From positions 62,001 to 126,000 of the forward strand of contig NZ_JAMLDY010000002.1 of NCBI RefSeq assembly GCF_024211255.1: a stretch of 64,000 bases of DNA, in the 5' to 3' direction. Source of the DNA: Sphingomonas liriopis. GTDB lineage: Bacteria > Pseudomonadota > Alphaproteobacteria > Sphingomonadales > Sphingomonadaceae. A program made the translations under genes and the position numbers. Below the pieces are notes generated by a model, which saw only the letters and a program-made list of their open reading frames with translations, did not search any database and was not told the DNA's origin. Positions 31,029 to 40,341 of the stretch are shown here, one piece after another; position 1 is the stretch's first letter; every line of letters starts with the position of its first letter.

Positions 31029-32003
31029 TCAGCGCAGCGTCGCGACGATCGCCATCATCTCGAACACCGTCGCCTGTGCGTCGAGCGACAAGCCCATGGC
31101 AGCGCCGGCGAGATCGCGCGCCGCGGCCTGCGCGTCGAGCGCGGTCTTGAGCCGCGCGCCGCTGCGGGTTCGCGCCTCGCGCGCGATCATCGCGGGAACG
31201 CGGTCGAGGAATGCCTCGTAGCGCGCGGCATTGCCCTTCCCCGCCAGCGCCTTGGCGAGCGCGGCGCGACGTGCGTTCATCGGGTCGCCGTCCTGCGCGA
31301 TTCCCACAATCGCGCGGTCGAGCCCCTGCACGTCGAGCCCGGCATAGCGGATCGCCCGCCCCGGCGACCCTTCGCCGCTGGCGATCAGCGATCCGATCTC
31401 CTCAGCGTCCGCGTCGGGCAGCAGGGTCCGCAACGCATCGCCCATCTCGCCATCGTCGAGCGGCCCGAACCGCAGCACGCGGCAGCGCGAACGGATCGTC
31501 GGCAGCAGCCGCCCGGGCGCATGGCTGACGAGCAGGAAGATCGTGCCGACCGGCGGCTCCTCCAGGTTCTTGAGCAGCGCATTGGCGCCGTTGCGCTCGA
31601 GATCGTCGGCGGCATCGATGATGACGGCGCGGCGTGCGCCCATCGACGGCGTCGTCGCGAACATCGGCTGGAGCGAGCGCACCTGCGCGATCGTAATGCT
31701 GCGTGCGAAATCCTGATCGGGCTTTTCGGCATCCTTGGGCAGGCGATGCAGTACGCGCAGATCGGGGTGCGATCCGGCATCCACCAGCGCACGCGTCGGA
31801 TGCCCCTCCGGCACGATCAGGCCGGGGGCGGACACGCCTGTCGCGCTCGCCTCCGCCAGCATCCGCAACGCCGCGGCCTGCGCGAAGCGCGCCTTGCCGA
31901 CGCCTTCGGGTCCGACCAGCAGCCACGCATGGTGCAACGCCCCGCTGCGCAGCGCCGCGACGAAAGCGGCCTGCGCTTCAGCGTTACCGAATACCTCCGT
32001 CAC
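31029..32003 (-). CDS. holB: DNA polymerase III subunit delta prime
   Basis: Clamp-loader stator subunit that helps load the sliding clamp. The 324-residue protein starts at GTG 32003 with GGAG upstream. The P-loop-like WLLVGPEGVGKARFAQ has Ala in place of the usual Thr/Ser after GK, as expected for an ATPase-dead delta prime. IDAADDLERNGANALLKNLEEP and the SRC motif in TIRSRCRVLRF are diagnostic. No zinc-module cysteines are seen. It lies 10 bases after dacA; the thymidylate kinase gene that often sits between them in relatives is not here. Confidence 0.93.
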   Translation of the reverse strand: MTEVFGNAEAQAAFVAALRSGALHHAWLLVGPEGVGKARFAQAAALRMLAEASATGVSAPGLIVPEGHPTRALVDAGSHPDLRVLHRLPKDAEKPDQDFARSITIAQVRSLQPMFATTPSMGARRAVIIDAADDLERNGANALLKNLEEPPVGTIFLLVSHAPGRLLPTIRSRCRVLRFGPLDDGEMGDALRTLLPDADAEEIGSLIASGEGSPGRAIRYAGLDVQGLDRAIVGIAQDGDPMNARRAALAKALAGKGNAARYEAFLDRVPAMIAREARTRSGARLKTALDAQAAARDLAGAAMGLSLDAQATVFEMMAIVATLR

Positions 32004-32013
32004 GCGCTCCGGC

Positions 32014-33180
32014 TCAGCCGAACAGCGAGGTCAGCCCCGCCCAGGCGCGCCCGAAGAAGCCCGCCTCGCCCACGTCCGCGGCGGCGACCAGCGGCAGGCG
32101 CTGCTCGGGCATCTCGGGCGATTTCACCACGAGGTCGGCAATATGCTGACCCGCCTTGATCGGCGCGCGCACGGGGCCTTCATAGACGACCTTGGCGCTC
32201 ATCTGCGGCACCGCGCCGGCGGGCAACGTCACGGTCAGCTGCTTCGGGGCGGCGAGGCCGACGCTGCTCGAACTGCCCATCTGCACCTCGGCGGTCGATA
32301 CCTGCTTGCCTGCCGCGACGACGGGCTTCGCCTGCCACGCGCGGAAACCCCAATCCATGAACTTCACCGATTCCTCGGCGCGGCCGTTGAAGGAGGTGAG
32401 GCCGGCGACGACCATGACCAGCCGGCGCCCGTTCTGCTCGGCCGAGCCGGTGAAGCCATAGCCCGCCTCGTCGGTATGCCCGGTCTTCAGGCCATCGGCC
32501 CCGGCGACGCGGCCGAGCAGCGGATCGCGGTTCGCCTGGGTGATGTCGGCGCCCGCGCCCAGCGTCTTGCCCCAGGTGAAGCTGCGCAGCGAATAGAAGC
32601 GCTTGTAGAGGTCGGGGAAGTCCTTGATCGTCGCCGCGGCGAGGTGCGCGAGATCGCGCGCGGTGACATAGGTGACACCGTTATCGGGCCAGCCGTTCGA
32701 CGTGCCGAAATGGCTGTTGGCGAGGCCGATCTTCTTCGCTTGCTGGTTCATCCGGTCGGTGAAGGTCTGTTCGGTCCCCGAAATCCCCTCCGCCAGCACG
32801 ACGCAGGCGTCGTTGCCCGACAGCGTCACGATGCCCTTCAGCAGGTTCTCGACGCTGACGTTCTCGCCGGTCGACAGGAACATCGTCGATCCCGCCTGCG
32901 GCCCGTGCCAGCGCTGCCACGTCTCCGGGCGCACCTGGAACGTCTGGTCGAGCTTCAGCTCGCCCTTCTTTATCATGTCGAACGCGACATAGACGGTCAT
33001 CATCTTGGCCATCGACGCGGGCGGCATGCGACGGTCGGCGTCGCGCTGGTACAGCACCGCCCCCGACGACAGATCCTCCATATAGGCGATCGGCGCCGTC
33101 CCCTGGAACTGGGGCGCCGCGGCGACCGACGGGACTGCGGCAGCGACGATGGCGAGCGGGGTGGCGATCAGCGTGTTCAT
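32014..33180 (-). CDS. dacA: D-alanyl-D-alanine carboxypeptidase (DacA/PBP5-type)
   Basis: A low-molecular-mass penicillin-binding protein trimming pentapeptides of peptidoglycan in the periplasm. It has 388 residues and a signal peptide at about 1-22 (MNTLIATPLAIVAAAVPSVAAA). The catalytic motifs are MPPASMAKMMTVY (S-x-x-K), LSGNDACVVLAEG (SGN) and GLKTGHTDEAGYGF (KTG). The C-terminal PBP5 domain (EVQMGSSSSVGLAAPKQLTV) and a terminal amphipathic stretch (GRAWAGLTSLFG) for membrane attachment follow. First member of a run with holB, metG and tatD. Confidence 0.95.
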   Translation of the reverse strand: MNTLIATPLAIVAAAVPSVAAAPQFQGTAPIAYMEDLSSGAVLYQRDADRRMPPASMAKMMTVYVAFDMIKKGELKLDQTFQVRPETWQRWHGPQAGSTMFLSTGENVSVENLLKGIVTLSGNDACVVLAEGISGTEQTFTDRMNQQAKKIGLANSHFGTSNGWPDNGVTYVTARDLAHLAAATIKDFPDLYKRFYSLRSFTWGKTLGAGADITQANRDPLLGRVAGADGLKTGHTDEAGYGFTGSAEQNGRRLVMVVAGLTSFNGRAEESVKFMDWGFRAWQAKPVVAAGKQVSTAEVQMGSSSSVGLAAPKQLTVTLPAGAVPQMSAKVVYEGPVRAPIKAGQHIADLVVKSPEMPEQRLPLVAAADVGEAGFFGRAWAGLTSLFG

Positions 33181-33250
33181 GACGGCGACTTCGGCTTTCC
33201 GGAAAGATCAGGCAGGATTGCGGATGGCATAGCGCCGCGGATGCGCGGCG

Positions 33251-34294
33251 TCAGCCCTCGATCGCGTCGGCGAGCAGCCCGACCGACAGCGCGTAGAAGT
33301 TCGAGCAATTATAGTCGAGGATCACCCGATAATTGCCGGTCAGCAGATAGGCGGTCGTGCCCGGGCCATCGGGCTCGATCAGCGTCGCCTGCACGCTGTC
33401 AGCGGGCCAGCCCCTGCCCTGCGGCACCAGCCCTGCCGCGCGCCATTCGGCCATCGTCCGCCAGCGGCTGTGCCGTTCGAACACGCGCGGGCACCGTGGA
33501 CTGACCAGCCGGTTGGTCAGGCCGGCGCGATCGAGCCCCGCCGGCACGCTGACCGCCAGCCCCCATGGCTGTCCCGGCCGCCACCCCGCATTGGCAAAGT
33601 AATTGCCGATCGATGCCAGCGTATCGGCCGGGCTCGTCCAGATATCGGCGCGCCCGTCGCCATCGCCGTCGCGTGCAAGGCGGATATAGACGGAGGGCAG
33701 GAACTGCGGATTGCCGGTCGCCCCCGCCCAGCTGCCCTTCAGCGTCTCGCGCGAGATGCCGCGGTCGAGGATCTTGAGCCCGGCGATGAACTCGCCCGCG
33801 AACAGCTCGCGCCGGCGCCCTTCATAGGCGAGGCTGGCGAGGCTGCGCAGCAGGTCGAAATTGCCGGTATAGGCACCGTAATTGGTCTCATGACCCCAGA
33901 TCGCGACCATGATCGATTCGGGCACGCCCGTCTCGCGCTCGACCCGCGCCAGCCGCGCGCGCTGCGCCTGATAGGTCGATCGCCCGCGCCCGATCCGCGC
34001 CGCATCGACATGGCTCGCCCTGTACGGCGCGAACGGCGGCGTCGCGGTGCTGCCCGGATTGCCGGGCTGCGCGCGATCGAGCTCGATCGTGCGCTGGCTG
34101 AGCGTCAGCGTCGGAAAGACGGCATCGACCGTCCGCTGCGTCACGCCCTCGGCCAGCGCCTGCTGGCGGAGAGTGGCCAGGTAGGACTGGAAGCCCTGTT
34201 CGTCCTGCGCCGTCGCCGGCCCGGCGGATGCCAGCGCCAGCGTTACTGCCATGATGCCGGCCCGCAGCCCGCGTTGCGATCGTGTCCCCCACAT
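33251..34294 (-). CDS. MltB-type lytic murein transglycosylase
   Basis: Cleaves peptidoglycan glycan strands with formation of 1,6-anhydro-MurNAc. The 347-residue protein has a signal peptide (to about 30, ending AGPATAQ) and the SLT_2/MltB domain: VPESIMVAIWGHETNYGAYTGNFDL with the catalytic Glu, GSWAGATGNPQFLPSVY, and DGDGRADIWTSPADTLASIGNYF. A C-terminal peptidoglycan-binding domain seen in some relatives is absent. Lies 70 bases upstream of dacA on the same strand, so two wall-modifying enzymes are adjacent. Confidence 0.92.
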   Translation of the reverse strand: MWGTRSQRGLRAGIMAVTLALASAGPATAQDEQGFQSYLATLRQQALAEGVTQRTVDAVFPTLTLSQRTIELDRAQPGNPGSTATPPFAPYRASHVDAARIGRGRSTYQAQRARLARVERETGVPESIMVAIWGHETNYGAYTGNFDLLRSLASLAYEGRRRELFAGEFIAGLKILDRGISRETLKGSWAGATGNPQFLPSVYIRLARDGDGDGRADIWTSPADTLASIGNYFANAGWRPGQPWGLAVSVPAGLDRAGLTNRLVSPRCPRVFERHSRWRTMAEWRAAGLVPQGRGWPADSVQATLIEPDGPGTTAYLLTGNYRVILDYNCSNFYALSVGLLADAIEG

Positions 34295-34349
34295 GGGAAT
34301 CGTCGTGCCACAGGGGTGTGGCGGCGTGAACCTCTTATCGTCGCAGGGC

Positions 34350-34379
34350 TTGCACGGGCAGCCGTGGAGCGACTATCCG
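34350..34379 (+). promoter_or_regulatory. possible tRNA-Ser promoter
   Basis: TTGCAC (34350-34355), an 18-base spacer and TATCCG (34374-34379). The predicted start is just before the mature tRNA 5' end at 34391. Confidence 0.4.
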
Positions 34380-34390
34380 AAGGCCCGCGC

Positions 34391-34480
34391 GGAGGGATGG
34401 CCGAGTGGTTTAAGGCAGCGGTCTTGAAAACCGCCGTGGGTGGAAGCCTACCGTGGGTTCGAATCCCACTCCCTCCGCCA
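34391..34480 (+). tRNA. tRNA-Ser, anticodon UGA
   Basis: Acceptor stem GGAGGGA pairs with TCCCTCC, followed by discriminator G and encoded CCA. The D arm contains GCCGAGTGGTTTAAGGC, the anticodon loop is CTTGAAA with TGA at its centre, there is a long variable arm (GTGGGTGGAAGCCTACC) as required for serine tRNAs, and the T loop is TTCGAAT. Length 90 bases including CCA. A T6 run directly after the CCA could help ending the transcript. Confidence 0.98.
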
Positions 34481-34515
34481 GTTTTTTCATTCTCGCGCCT
34501 CGCCAACAGTCCCCC

Positions 34516-34600
34516 GTCACCCCGGACCTGTTCCGGGAGGCACCGGGCCGCAAGCGCGAAGCTCGCGGCCCGGTGGATGCCGGAACAAGTCCGGCATGAC
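34516..34600. repeat. REP-like palindromic element, hybrid arms
   Basis: The left arm starts GTCACCCCGGACCTGTTCCG with a changed inner edge (GGAGGCAC). The right arm is the GCATG subtype (GTGGATGCCGGAACAAGTCC then GGCATGAC). The centre has GGGCCGC...GCGGCCC. Placed between tRNA-Ser and the convergent prolyl oligopeptidase gene. Confidence 0.8.
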
Positions 34601-34623
34601 GGAGGATATGAGGAACGGCTTAA

Positions 34624-36741
34624 TTACTTCGCCGCAGTCTGCGCCCCGGGCGGCCCCATCAGCTTCTGCGCGAAATAGGTCATCTGCAGCGCCTGCAACC
34701 GGGCGCCCTGCGCGATGTCGGCGTCGCCCGAATGGCCGCCGGCGGTGTCCTCGTAGAAGAGGTACGGCAGGCCGTATTCCTTCAGCCGCGCGGCGAATTT
34801 GCGCGCGTGCTGCGGGCCGACGCGGTCGTCCTTGGTCGTCGTCCAGATATAGGGTTCGGGATAGGCGACGCCCTTCCGGATGTTGCGATAGGGGGAGATC
34901 GTCTCGAGGAACGCCTTCTCCTCGGGCACGCTCACCGAGCCATATTCGTCGACCCAGGACTTGCCCGCCTCGATCCCCTCGTAGCGGATCATGTCGAGCA
35001 GCGGCACCTGGATGGTCACCGCCTTCCACAGATCGGGGTGCTGGTTGAACTCGACGCCCATCAGCAGGCCGCCGTTCGACCCGCCGTAGATGCCGAGCTT
35101 CTGCGCGCTGGTCAGTTTCCGCGCGAACAGGTCCTTCGCGACGCTGGCGAAATCGTCATAGATCACCTGCCGCTTGGTCTTGCGGCCGGCATCGTGCCAT
35201 GCCGGGCCGAACTCGCCGCCACCGCGGATGTTGGCGAGCACGTAGGAACCACCGCGCTCCAGCCACAATTTGCCGGTGATCGCCGAATAGCTCGGCAACA
35301 TCGGCAGCTGGAACCCGCCATAGGCCGTCATGATCGTCGGCGTGCTGCCGTCGAGCGCGATGCCCTTCTTGTGGACGATGAAATAGGGGACCTTCGTCCC
35401 GTCGGTCGAGGTCGCCTCATGCTGTTCGACGACGAGGCCGCTGGCGTCGAACTTGGCGGGCAGCGTCTTGACCGGCGCAGCGGCGGTCGCGGTGGTGGCG
35501 TCGAGCGGCAGCAGCGTCGTCGGCGTCAGGAAGCCGGTGACGGTCAGATAGGCATGGTCGCTCTTGTCGTCGGCGCTGGCGACGCCGAGCGAGGCGTTGT
35601 CGGGCAGCGCCACCGGTCGCGACGTCCAGCCGTTCCTGCCGGGCGTATAGATCGCCGCACGGCCGCGCACGTTGTCGTTGTAGATCAGCACGACATGGTC
35701 TTTGGTCGTCACCACCTCGTCGACCGACTGTCGCGGCGTCGGCGCGAACAGCACGGTCGGCGTGATCGCGCCCGCCTGCACCGCGGCGAGTGGCGCCGAG
35801 GCGACTCCGCCTGCCGGTACCGCGCCCCAGGGATCGCTGGTCTCGAACAGCACCTGCCCGGCGACCATGCCGGTCGGGAAGGTGCGCGCGGGGATGTCGA
35901 GCTTCTTCGTTCCCGCCGGCGTCCAGACGTGCGTCTCGCCGCCGAAGAAAGTGGTGCGGCGGACGATCGTCACCAGCCGGTTGCCCTGCCCGTCGGTCAT
36001 GACGCCGGCATAGGTGCCGAGCTGGTCGCCGGCCGCGCCGCGGAAGATCTCGGTCGCGGCGGCGAGCGGCTGGCCGCGCTTGACCGTCTTGACGACGAAC
36101 GGATAGCTCGATGCGGTCATCGTGCCCGCGCCCCAGTCGCGGCTGACGAGCAGCGTATCCTTGTCGAGCCAGCTGGCACCCTGCTTCGACTTCGGCAGGA
36201 CGAAGCCGTTCGCGACGAACCGGCCGATGCCGAGGTCGAATTCGCGATAGGTGATCGCATCCTCGCCGCCTTCGGACAGTGCGACCAGGCACAATCGCTC
36301 GTCGGGCTGCAGGCAGGTCGCGCCCTTCCACACCCATTTCTTCCCCTCCGCCTTCGACAGCGCGTCGAGGTCGAGGACCGTGGTCCATTGCGGCGCGGGC
36401 GCGGCGTAGCCCGCTTCGCTCGTCCAGCGCCAGATACCCTGCGGATGATCGGCGTCGCGCCAGAAATTGTAGATCCGCCCGAAGCGCTGGTCGGGCATCG
36501 GGATGCGATCCTTGGCGGCGGCGATCGCCAGCGCCTCGGCATGGAAGGCCGCATAGCGCGGATCGTTCTGCAACCGCGGCAGCGTGCGGGCGTTTTCCGT
36601 TTCGACCCAGGCGAGCGGCTTGGCGCCGTCCTTGTCCTCGAGCCAGATATAGGGATCGTTATCGGTCATCCGTGCGCTCTGGGCGAGCACCGGCGCGGCG
36701 GCAAGCAGGGTCGAGGCGATCAGCAGCGGGCGAAGGATCAT
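34624..36741 (-). CDS. secreted prolyl oligopeptidase (peptidase family S9A)
   Basis: A serine peptidase acting on short proline-containing peptides, 705 residues from ATG 36741, which has AGGAGA upstream. Signal peptide at about 1-20 (MILRPLLIASTLLAAAPVLA). A seven-bladed propeller domain covers about 80-420. The hydrolase domain has the nucleophile in GIYGGSNGGLLMG, the Asp in WTTTKDDRVGPQHARKF and the His in TAGGHSGD. A much longer in-frame reading upstream is antisense to the MFS gene and rejected. Divergent from the MFS transporter gene. Confidence 0.94.
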   Translation of the reverse strand: MILRPLLIASTLLAAAPVLAQSARMTDNDPYIWLEDKDGAKPLAWVETENARTLPRLQNDPRYAAFHAEALAIAAAKDRIPMPDQRFGRIYNFWRDADHPQGIWRWTSEAGYAAPAPQWTTVLDLDALSKAEGKKWVWKGATCLQPDERLCLVALSEGGEDAITYREFDLGIGRFVANGFVLPKSKQGASWLDKDTLLVSRDWGAGTMTASSYPFVVKTVKRGQPLAAATEIFRGAAGDQLGTYAGVMTDGQGNRLVTIVRRTTFFGGETHVWTPAGTKKLDIPARTFPTGMVAGQVLFETSDPWGAVPAGGVASAPLAAVQAGAITPTVLFAPTPRQSVDEVVTTKDHVVLIYNDNVRGRAAIYTPGRNGWTSRPVALPDNASLGVASADDKSDHAYLTVTGFLTPTTLLPLDATTATAAAPVKTLPAKFDASGLVVEQHEATSTDGTKVPYFIVHKKGIALDGSTPTIMTAYGGFQLPMLPSYSAITGKLWLERGGSYVLANIRGGGEFGPAWHDAGRKTKRQVIYDDFASVAKDLFARKLTSAQKLGIYGGSNGGLLMGVEFNQHPDLWKAVTIQVPLLDMIRYEGIEAGKSWVDEYGSVSVPEEKAFLETISPYRNIRKGVAYPEPYIWTTTKDDRVGPQHARKFAARLKEYGLPYLFYEDTAGGHSGDADIAQGARLQALQMTYFAQKLMGPPGAQTAAK

Positions 36742-36822
36742 GGGGTCGAAATCTCCTGAAATCGCCCGAGCTTGCCCGGCAAAGCGCGAGCGCGCAATGC
36801 GCCGCCATCCGATGGAGTGTTC

Positions 36823-38220
36823 ATGATCGACGGCCTGCCCCTTCCCCGCCGCTATGTCGCGATCGGCGCGATCTCGGCCGGCACCGCGCTGGTCATTATC
36901 GACGGCGGCATCGCCACGGTCGCGCTGCCGACGATCGCGCGCGACCTGCACGTCGACAACAGCGCGGTGGTGGCGGTGGTGACCGTCTATCAGCTGATCC
37001 TGGCGATGATGATCCTGCCGTTCGCCGGCCTCGGCGACAAATTCGGGCTGAAGCGCACGTACCAGTTCGGGCAGGCCGTCTTCACCGTCGCGACGCTGCT
37101 CTGCTTCTTCGCCAAGAGCCTGCCGTTCCTGCTCGTCGTCCGCGCAGCGCAGGCGCTGGGGGCGGCGGCGGCCCTGAGCGTATCGTCGGCGCTGATCCGC
37201 TCGATCTATCCCGCCAAGCAACTGGGCCGCGGGCTCGGCATCAATTCGGTGGTGGTGTCGAGTTCGGCGGCGCTGGCGCCGACGATCGGCGGGCTGGTGC
37301 TCGGTATCGCGCCCTGGCCTTGGGTATTCGCGAGCGCGGTGCCGTTCGCGATCCTCAGCCTGATCCTTGGCCGCGCCCTGCCCGCGCCGCAGCCGCGCGA
37401 CGAGCCGTTCGACGTGCTTGGCGCGGTGCTGTGCGCGAGCATGATCGGCCTTGTCATCTCGGGCGCGGAAAGCGCGGTGCACGGCGACAGCCCGGTCGTG
37501 TCCGCGGCGATCGTTGCGGTCGGCGTCGCGATCGGCTGGTTCTTCATCCGGCGCGAGCGCGGCGAGGCGAAGCCGATCCTGCCGATCGACCTGCTCGCCC
37601 GGCCGGTGATCGCGCTGTCGGCGATCGGCGCGTACACCGCCTTCACCGCGTCGATGACGTTGCTGCTGTCGACGCCGTTCCGCTTGCAGCACGGCTATGG
37701 CTTCACCGCGGCAGAGGTCGGCGCGGCGATCGCGCCCTGGCCGCTCACCAACATGATCGTCGCGCCGCTCGCCGGCTGGCTGTCCGACCGGGTGCCGGCG
37801 GGGCTGCTCGGCGGGATCGGCATGGGCGTGTCGATCGTCGCGCTGACGCTGATCGCGCTGCTGCCGGTCGATGCGACCTATTTCGACATCGCGTGGCGGA
37901 TGGCGCTGTGCGGATCGGGGTTCGGGCTGTTCCTGCCGCCCAACGCGCGGCTCATCATCGGCTCCGCCCCGCGCGAGCGCGCCGCCGCAGCGGGCGGGCT
38001 GGTCGGCACGGTGCGGCTGGTCGGGCAGACGACGGGCGCGACGTTGGTTGCGGCATTGCTGGCGATGGGTGTCGGCGCGGGCACGACGCCGCCGCTGGTT
38101 GCGGCCGGGCTGGCGCTGGTCGCGGGGCTGTGCAGCCTCGCGCGATTGCGCCCCTCGATCCGCAACCCGCGTAGCGAAGAGGCTGAGGACGAACAGCCGG
38201 GGACGCAGGTCAGCCGCTAA
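36823..38220 (+). CDS. MFS transporter, DHA2 (14-TM) family
   Basis: A major facilitator of 465 residues with many TM segments. The N-terminus IGAISAGTALVIIDGGIATVALPTIARDLHVD resembles the drug:H+ antiporter-2 group (motif D1). The loop 2-3 motif A is GLGDKFGLKRTYQFGQ. A middle pair of extra helices (residues about 200-240) separates the halves. Substrates could be drugs or dyes, but no regulator or membrane-fusion gene accompanies it, unlike the emr cluster at 46-50 kb. The ATG at 36823 has GGAG 6 bases before it. Confidence 0.9.
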   Translation: MIDGLPLPRRYVAIGAISAGTALVIIDGGIATVALPTIARDLHVDNSAVVAVVTVYQLILAMMILPFAGLGDKFGLKRTYQFGQAVFTVATLLCFFAKSLPFLLVVRAAQALGAAAALSVSSALIRSIYPAKQLGRGLGINSVVVSSSAALAPTIGGLVLGIAPWPWVFASAVPFAILSLILGRALPAPQPRDEPFDVLGAVLCASMIGLVISGAESAVHGDSPVVSAAIVAVGVAIGWFFIRRERGEAKPILPIDLLARPVIALSAIGAYTAFTASMTLLLSTPFRLQHGYGFTAAEVGAAIAPWPLTNMIVAPLAGWLSDRVPAGLLGGIGMGVSIVALTLIALLPVDATYFDIAWRMALCGSGFGLFLPPNARLIIGSAPRERAAAAGGLVGTVRLVGQTTGATLVAALLAMGVGAGTTPPLVAAGLALVAGLCSLARLRPSIRNPRSEEAEDEQPGTQVSR

Positions 38221-38285
38221 GCGCCTTGTCGGCGGAGGTTGAGCCGTGGCCGATCGGATGGCTATGCCGTCGCCCCCTTCCCTGC

Positions 38286-38390
38286 GTCACCCCGGACTTG
38301 TTCCGGGGTCCACGGTGCGGCTGGCGTAAGGCTGGAGCCTCTTGTCGTGTGCCCGCGGCCCGGTGGACCCCGGAACACGTCCGGGGTGAC
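38286..38390. repeat. REP-like palindromic element
   Basis: GTCACCCCGGACTTGTTCCG from 38286 and its inverted copy CGGAACACGTCCGGGGTGAC to 38390; the right arm has one change (ACACG for ACAAG) in the loop. The centre has CCCGCGGCCCGG as in other copies. Between the convergent MFS and DUF885 genes. Confidence 0.88.
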
Positions 38391-38434
38391 GGAGGATTTG
38401 AGGATCGGCCATGGCTGAGGAGGGAGCGGCGCCC

Positions 38435-38453
38435 CCTCCCCGTGCCGGGGAGG
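38435..38453. terminator. strong GC hairpin at the end of the DUF885 gene
   Basis: CCTCCCCG (38435-38442) and CGGGGAGG (38446-38453) form a perfect 8-bp stem with loop TGC, directly after the DUF885 stop on the minus strand. It has no T run on that strand, so it is at best an atypical terminator or an RNA 3' end stabiliser. Confidence 0.4.
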
Positions 38454-38454
38454 A

Positions 38455-40212
38455 TCAGAACACCGCCTTCGCCTCGGCCTCGCCCATCATCCGCTGGCGC
38501 ACCAGTGGAATTGCCGGGCCGCCGTAGCTCAGGAACTGGTCGTGGAACGCCTTCCACGCCTTGCGCCCGCCGCGGCTGGCGGTCCAGTCGGCGCGCAGGC
38601 GGCGGATCATCAGTTTGCCCATCGTGTAGTTGAGGTACGCCGGATCGTATGTCCCGCGCGCCGCCTGCTGCCGCGAATTGCCCTCGTCCTGATAGCATTG
38701 CTCGCGGAACATCCTGAGGCTCTGTTCCTGCGTCATGCCTCGCGCGTGCAGCCCGATCGCGGACAGGTAGCGGCAGTCGCGTAGCAGCGCGTTGCTGATC
38801 TGGCCGATGTGCGTCTCGGGATCGCCGTCATCGAGCCCCGCCTCCCACATCATCTCCTCGGCATAATGTGCCCAGCCCTCGGCGAAGGCGTAGCCGACGA
38901 ACAGCCGCCCGAACATCGACCTGGATCGGTTGGCGTGCAGGAACTGCAGGAAATGCCCCGGCATCACCTCGTGCACCGAGGTGAACAGCAGGTCCTTGCG
39001 CCCCGGTACGAACGCATCCTGCGTCTTCCTGTCCCACGCCGGGTCGGGCGGCGAGATGTAATAGACCGAGGGCACGTTCTTTTCATACGGCCCGGCGGGG
39101 TCGATATAGGCGCTGTTCTGGCGGTTGTAGGGCGGGCTTTCCTCGACCTTCGCCTGTTCGGTGCCGGGAATGGTGACGAGGTCCTTGGCGACGACGAAGG
39201 CGCGCAGCGTCGGGATCTGCCGCCGCGCCTCGGCGACCGGGCCGTCGGCGGACTTGTTGGCGTTCATCCTGTCGATGCACGCGGGGATGGTGGCGCCCGG
39301 CGCGAACAGCTTGCACGCGGCGGCGAGCGCATCCTGGTTGCGCTTGAGGTCTGCGCGCCCCGCCGCCTCCAGCCGGTCGAGCGGCGTATCGACGCCTTCG
39401 GTTGCGCGCACCATCCGCTGGAAGCGATCGGCACCCAATGCAAAGTCGCCGGTCGCGGTGGCGCGCTGGCTCGCCAGCCAGCCGCCGAGCGCGCGCATCG
39501 CCGCGCTCGCCTTGGTCGACGCGTCGGTCAGCTGCTGCTGGAGCGCGGGATCGGCGACGTCGGCGAACGCCTTCCTTGCATCGCCGACATAATAGTCCGC
39601 GAAGCCGTTGAAGCCGGCGACGCCATAATCGACGAACGATCGCGGCATCGGCGTCTTGAGGTTCGCGCGGATATTACCCGCCGCCGCGGGCACGCGCTGC
39701 AGGAAGGCGATCAGCGCCTTCAGCCGCGTAGTCGAATCGGCGTAGGGACGCGCGATATAGACGTTGGGATCGAGCCCGCCGCCGACATAATAGGCCGGGT
39801 TGGTATGCGGCTGGTCGGCATCGTCGAGCCAGAACAGCTTCCCCTCGGCGACGCGGATCAGATAGTCGCGTTCGAACCGTTCGTCGGGCTTCAGATCGGC
39901 ATCGCCGAACGCCCGCGCGCGGTCGATCGCCTGATGCAGATAGGCTGACTGGCGCTGCAACCCTGGCGCGCTCCAGTCGGGCAGCTGGCCGTCGAAGTCG
40001 TGGCGGCCCTGATAGACCGCATTGGCAGGATCGATTTTGAACCAGCCCTCGATAAATCCGTCGCGAAACTTCGACCAGCCGCTCGTCGCTGTCGCCTCGG
40101 GCGTCGCAGCTGCGGCCCTAGGCTCGTTCGCCGCATTTCCGCCCACCGAACATCCCGCCAGCATCGCGCCGATCGCCAGCGCCCGCACCGATGCCGTCAT
40201 CCCGAATCGCAT
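38455..40212 (-). CDS. DUF885 lipoprotein, putative metallopeptidase-like
   Basis: A 585-residue member of the DUF885 family, related to gluzincin-like peptidases. The start at 40212 gives a lipoprotein signal MRFGMTASVRALAIGAMLAGC with the lipobox Cys21. The family motif FTSVHEVMPGHFLQF (H-E-x-x-P-G-H) lies near residue 410 and GWAHYAEEMMWEAGL follows, the likely metal site. The protein would be attached to the outer or inner membrane facing the periplasm. ATG at 40200 is an alternative start. Biochemical activity of the family is not established. Divergent from the alpha/beta hydrolase gene. Confidence 0.88.
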   Translation of the reverse strand: MRFGMTASVRALAIGAMLAGCSVGGNAANEPRAAAATPEATATSGWSKFRDGFIEGWFKIDPANAVYQGRHDFDGQLPDWSAPGLQRQSAYLHQAIDRARAFGDADLKPDERFERDYLIRVAEGKLFWLDDADQPHTNPAYYVGGGLDPNVYIARPYADSTTRLKALIAFLQRVPAAAGNIRANLKTPMPRSFVDYGVAGFNGFADYYVGDARKAFADVADPALQQQLTDASTKASAAMRALGGWLASQRATATGDFALGADRFQRMVRATEGVDTPLDRLEAAGRADLKRNQDALAAACKLFAPGATIPACIDRMNANKSADGPVAEARRQIPTLRAFVVAKDLVTIPGTEQAKVEESPPYNRQNSAYIDPAGPYEKNVPSVYYISPPDPAWDRKTQDAFVPGRKDLLFTSVHEVMPGHFLQFLHANRSRSMFGRLFVGYAFAEGWAHYAEEMMWEAGLDDGDPETHIGQISNALLRDCRYLSAIGLHARGMTQEQSLRMFREQCYQDEGNSRQQAARGTYDPAYLNYTMGKLMIRRLRADWTASRGGRKAWKAFHDQFLSYGGPAIPLVRQRMMGEAEAKAVF

Positions 40213-40341
40213 CGTCCAACTCCCGATCATGCGTCGGCGCGATCCTGACACCGGCCGCGCACCTGCGCCAGTCCGTCCGCTCGGCGGGAACGCGGAGGGG
40301 CGGTCGTCGTTAAACCGTCACCTGCGAAAAGGAACCGGCCC

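Noticed and set aside
34391..34624. tRNA-Ser as an integration site for a mobile element
   Set aside because: No integrase, no direct repeat of the tRNA 3' end and only core-type genes follow.
36742..37692. N-terminal extension of the prolyl oligopeptidase to 1022 residues
   Set aside because: The extension is antisense to the MFS gene. A signal peptide and ribosome binding site occur at 36741.
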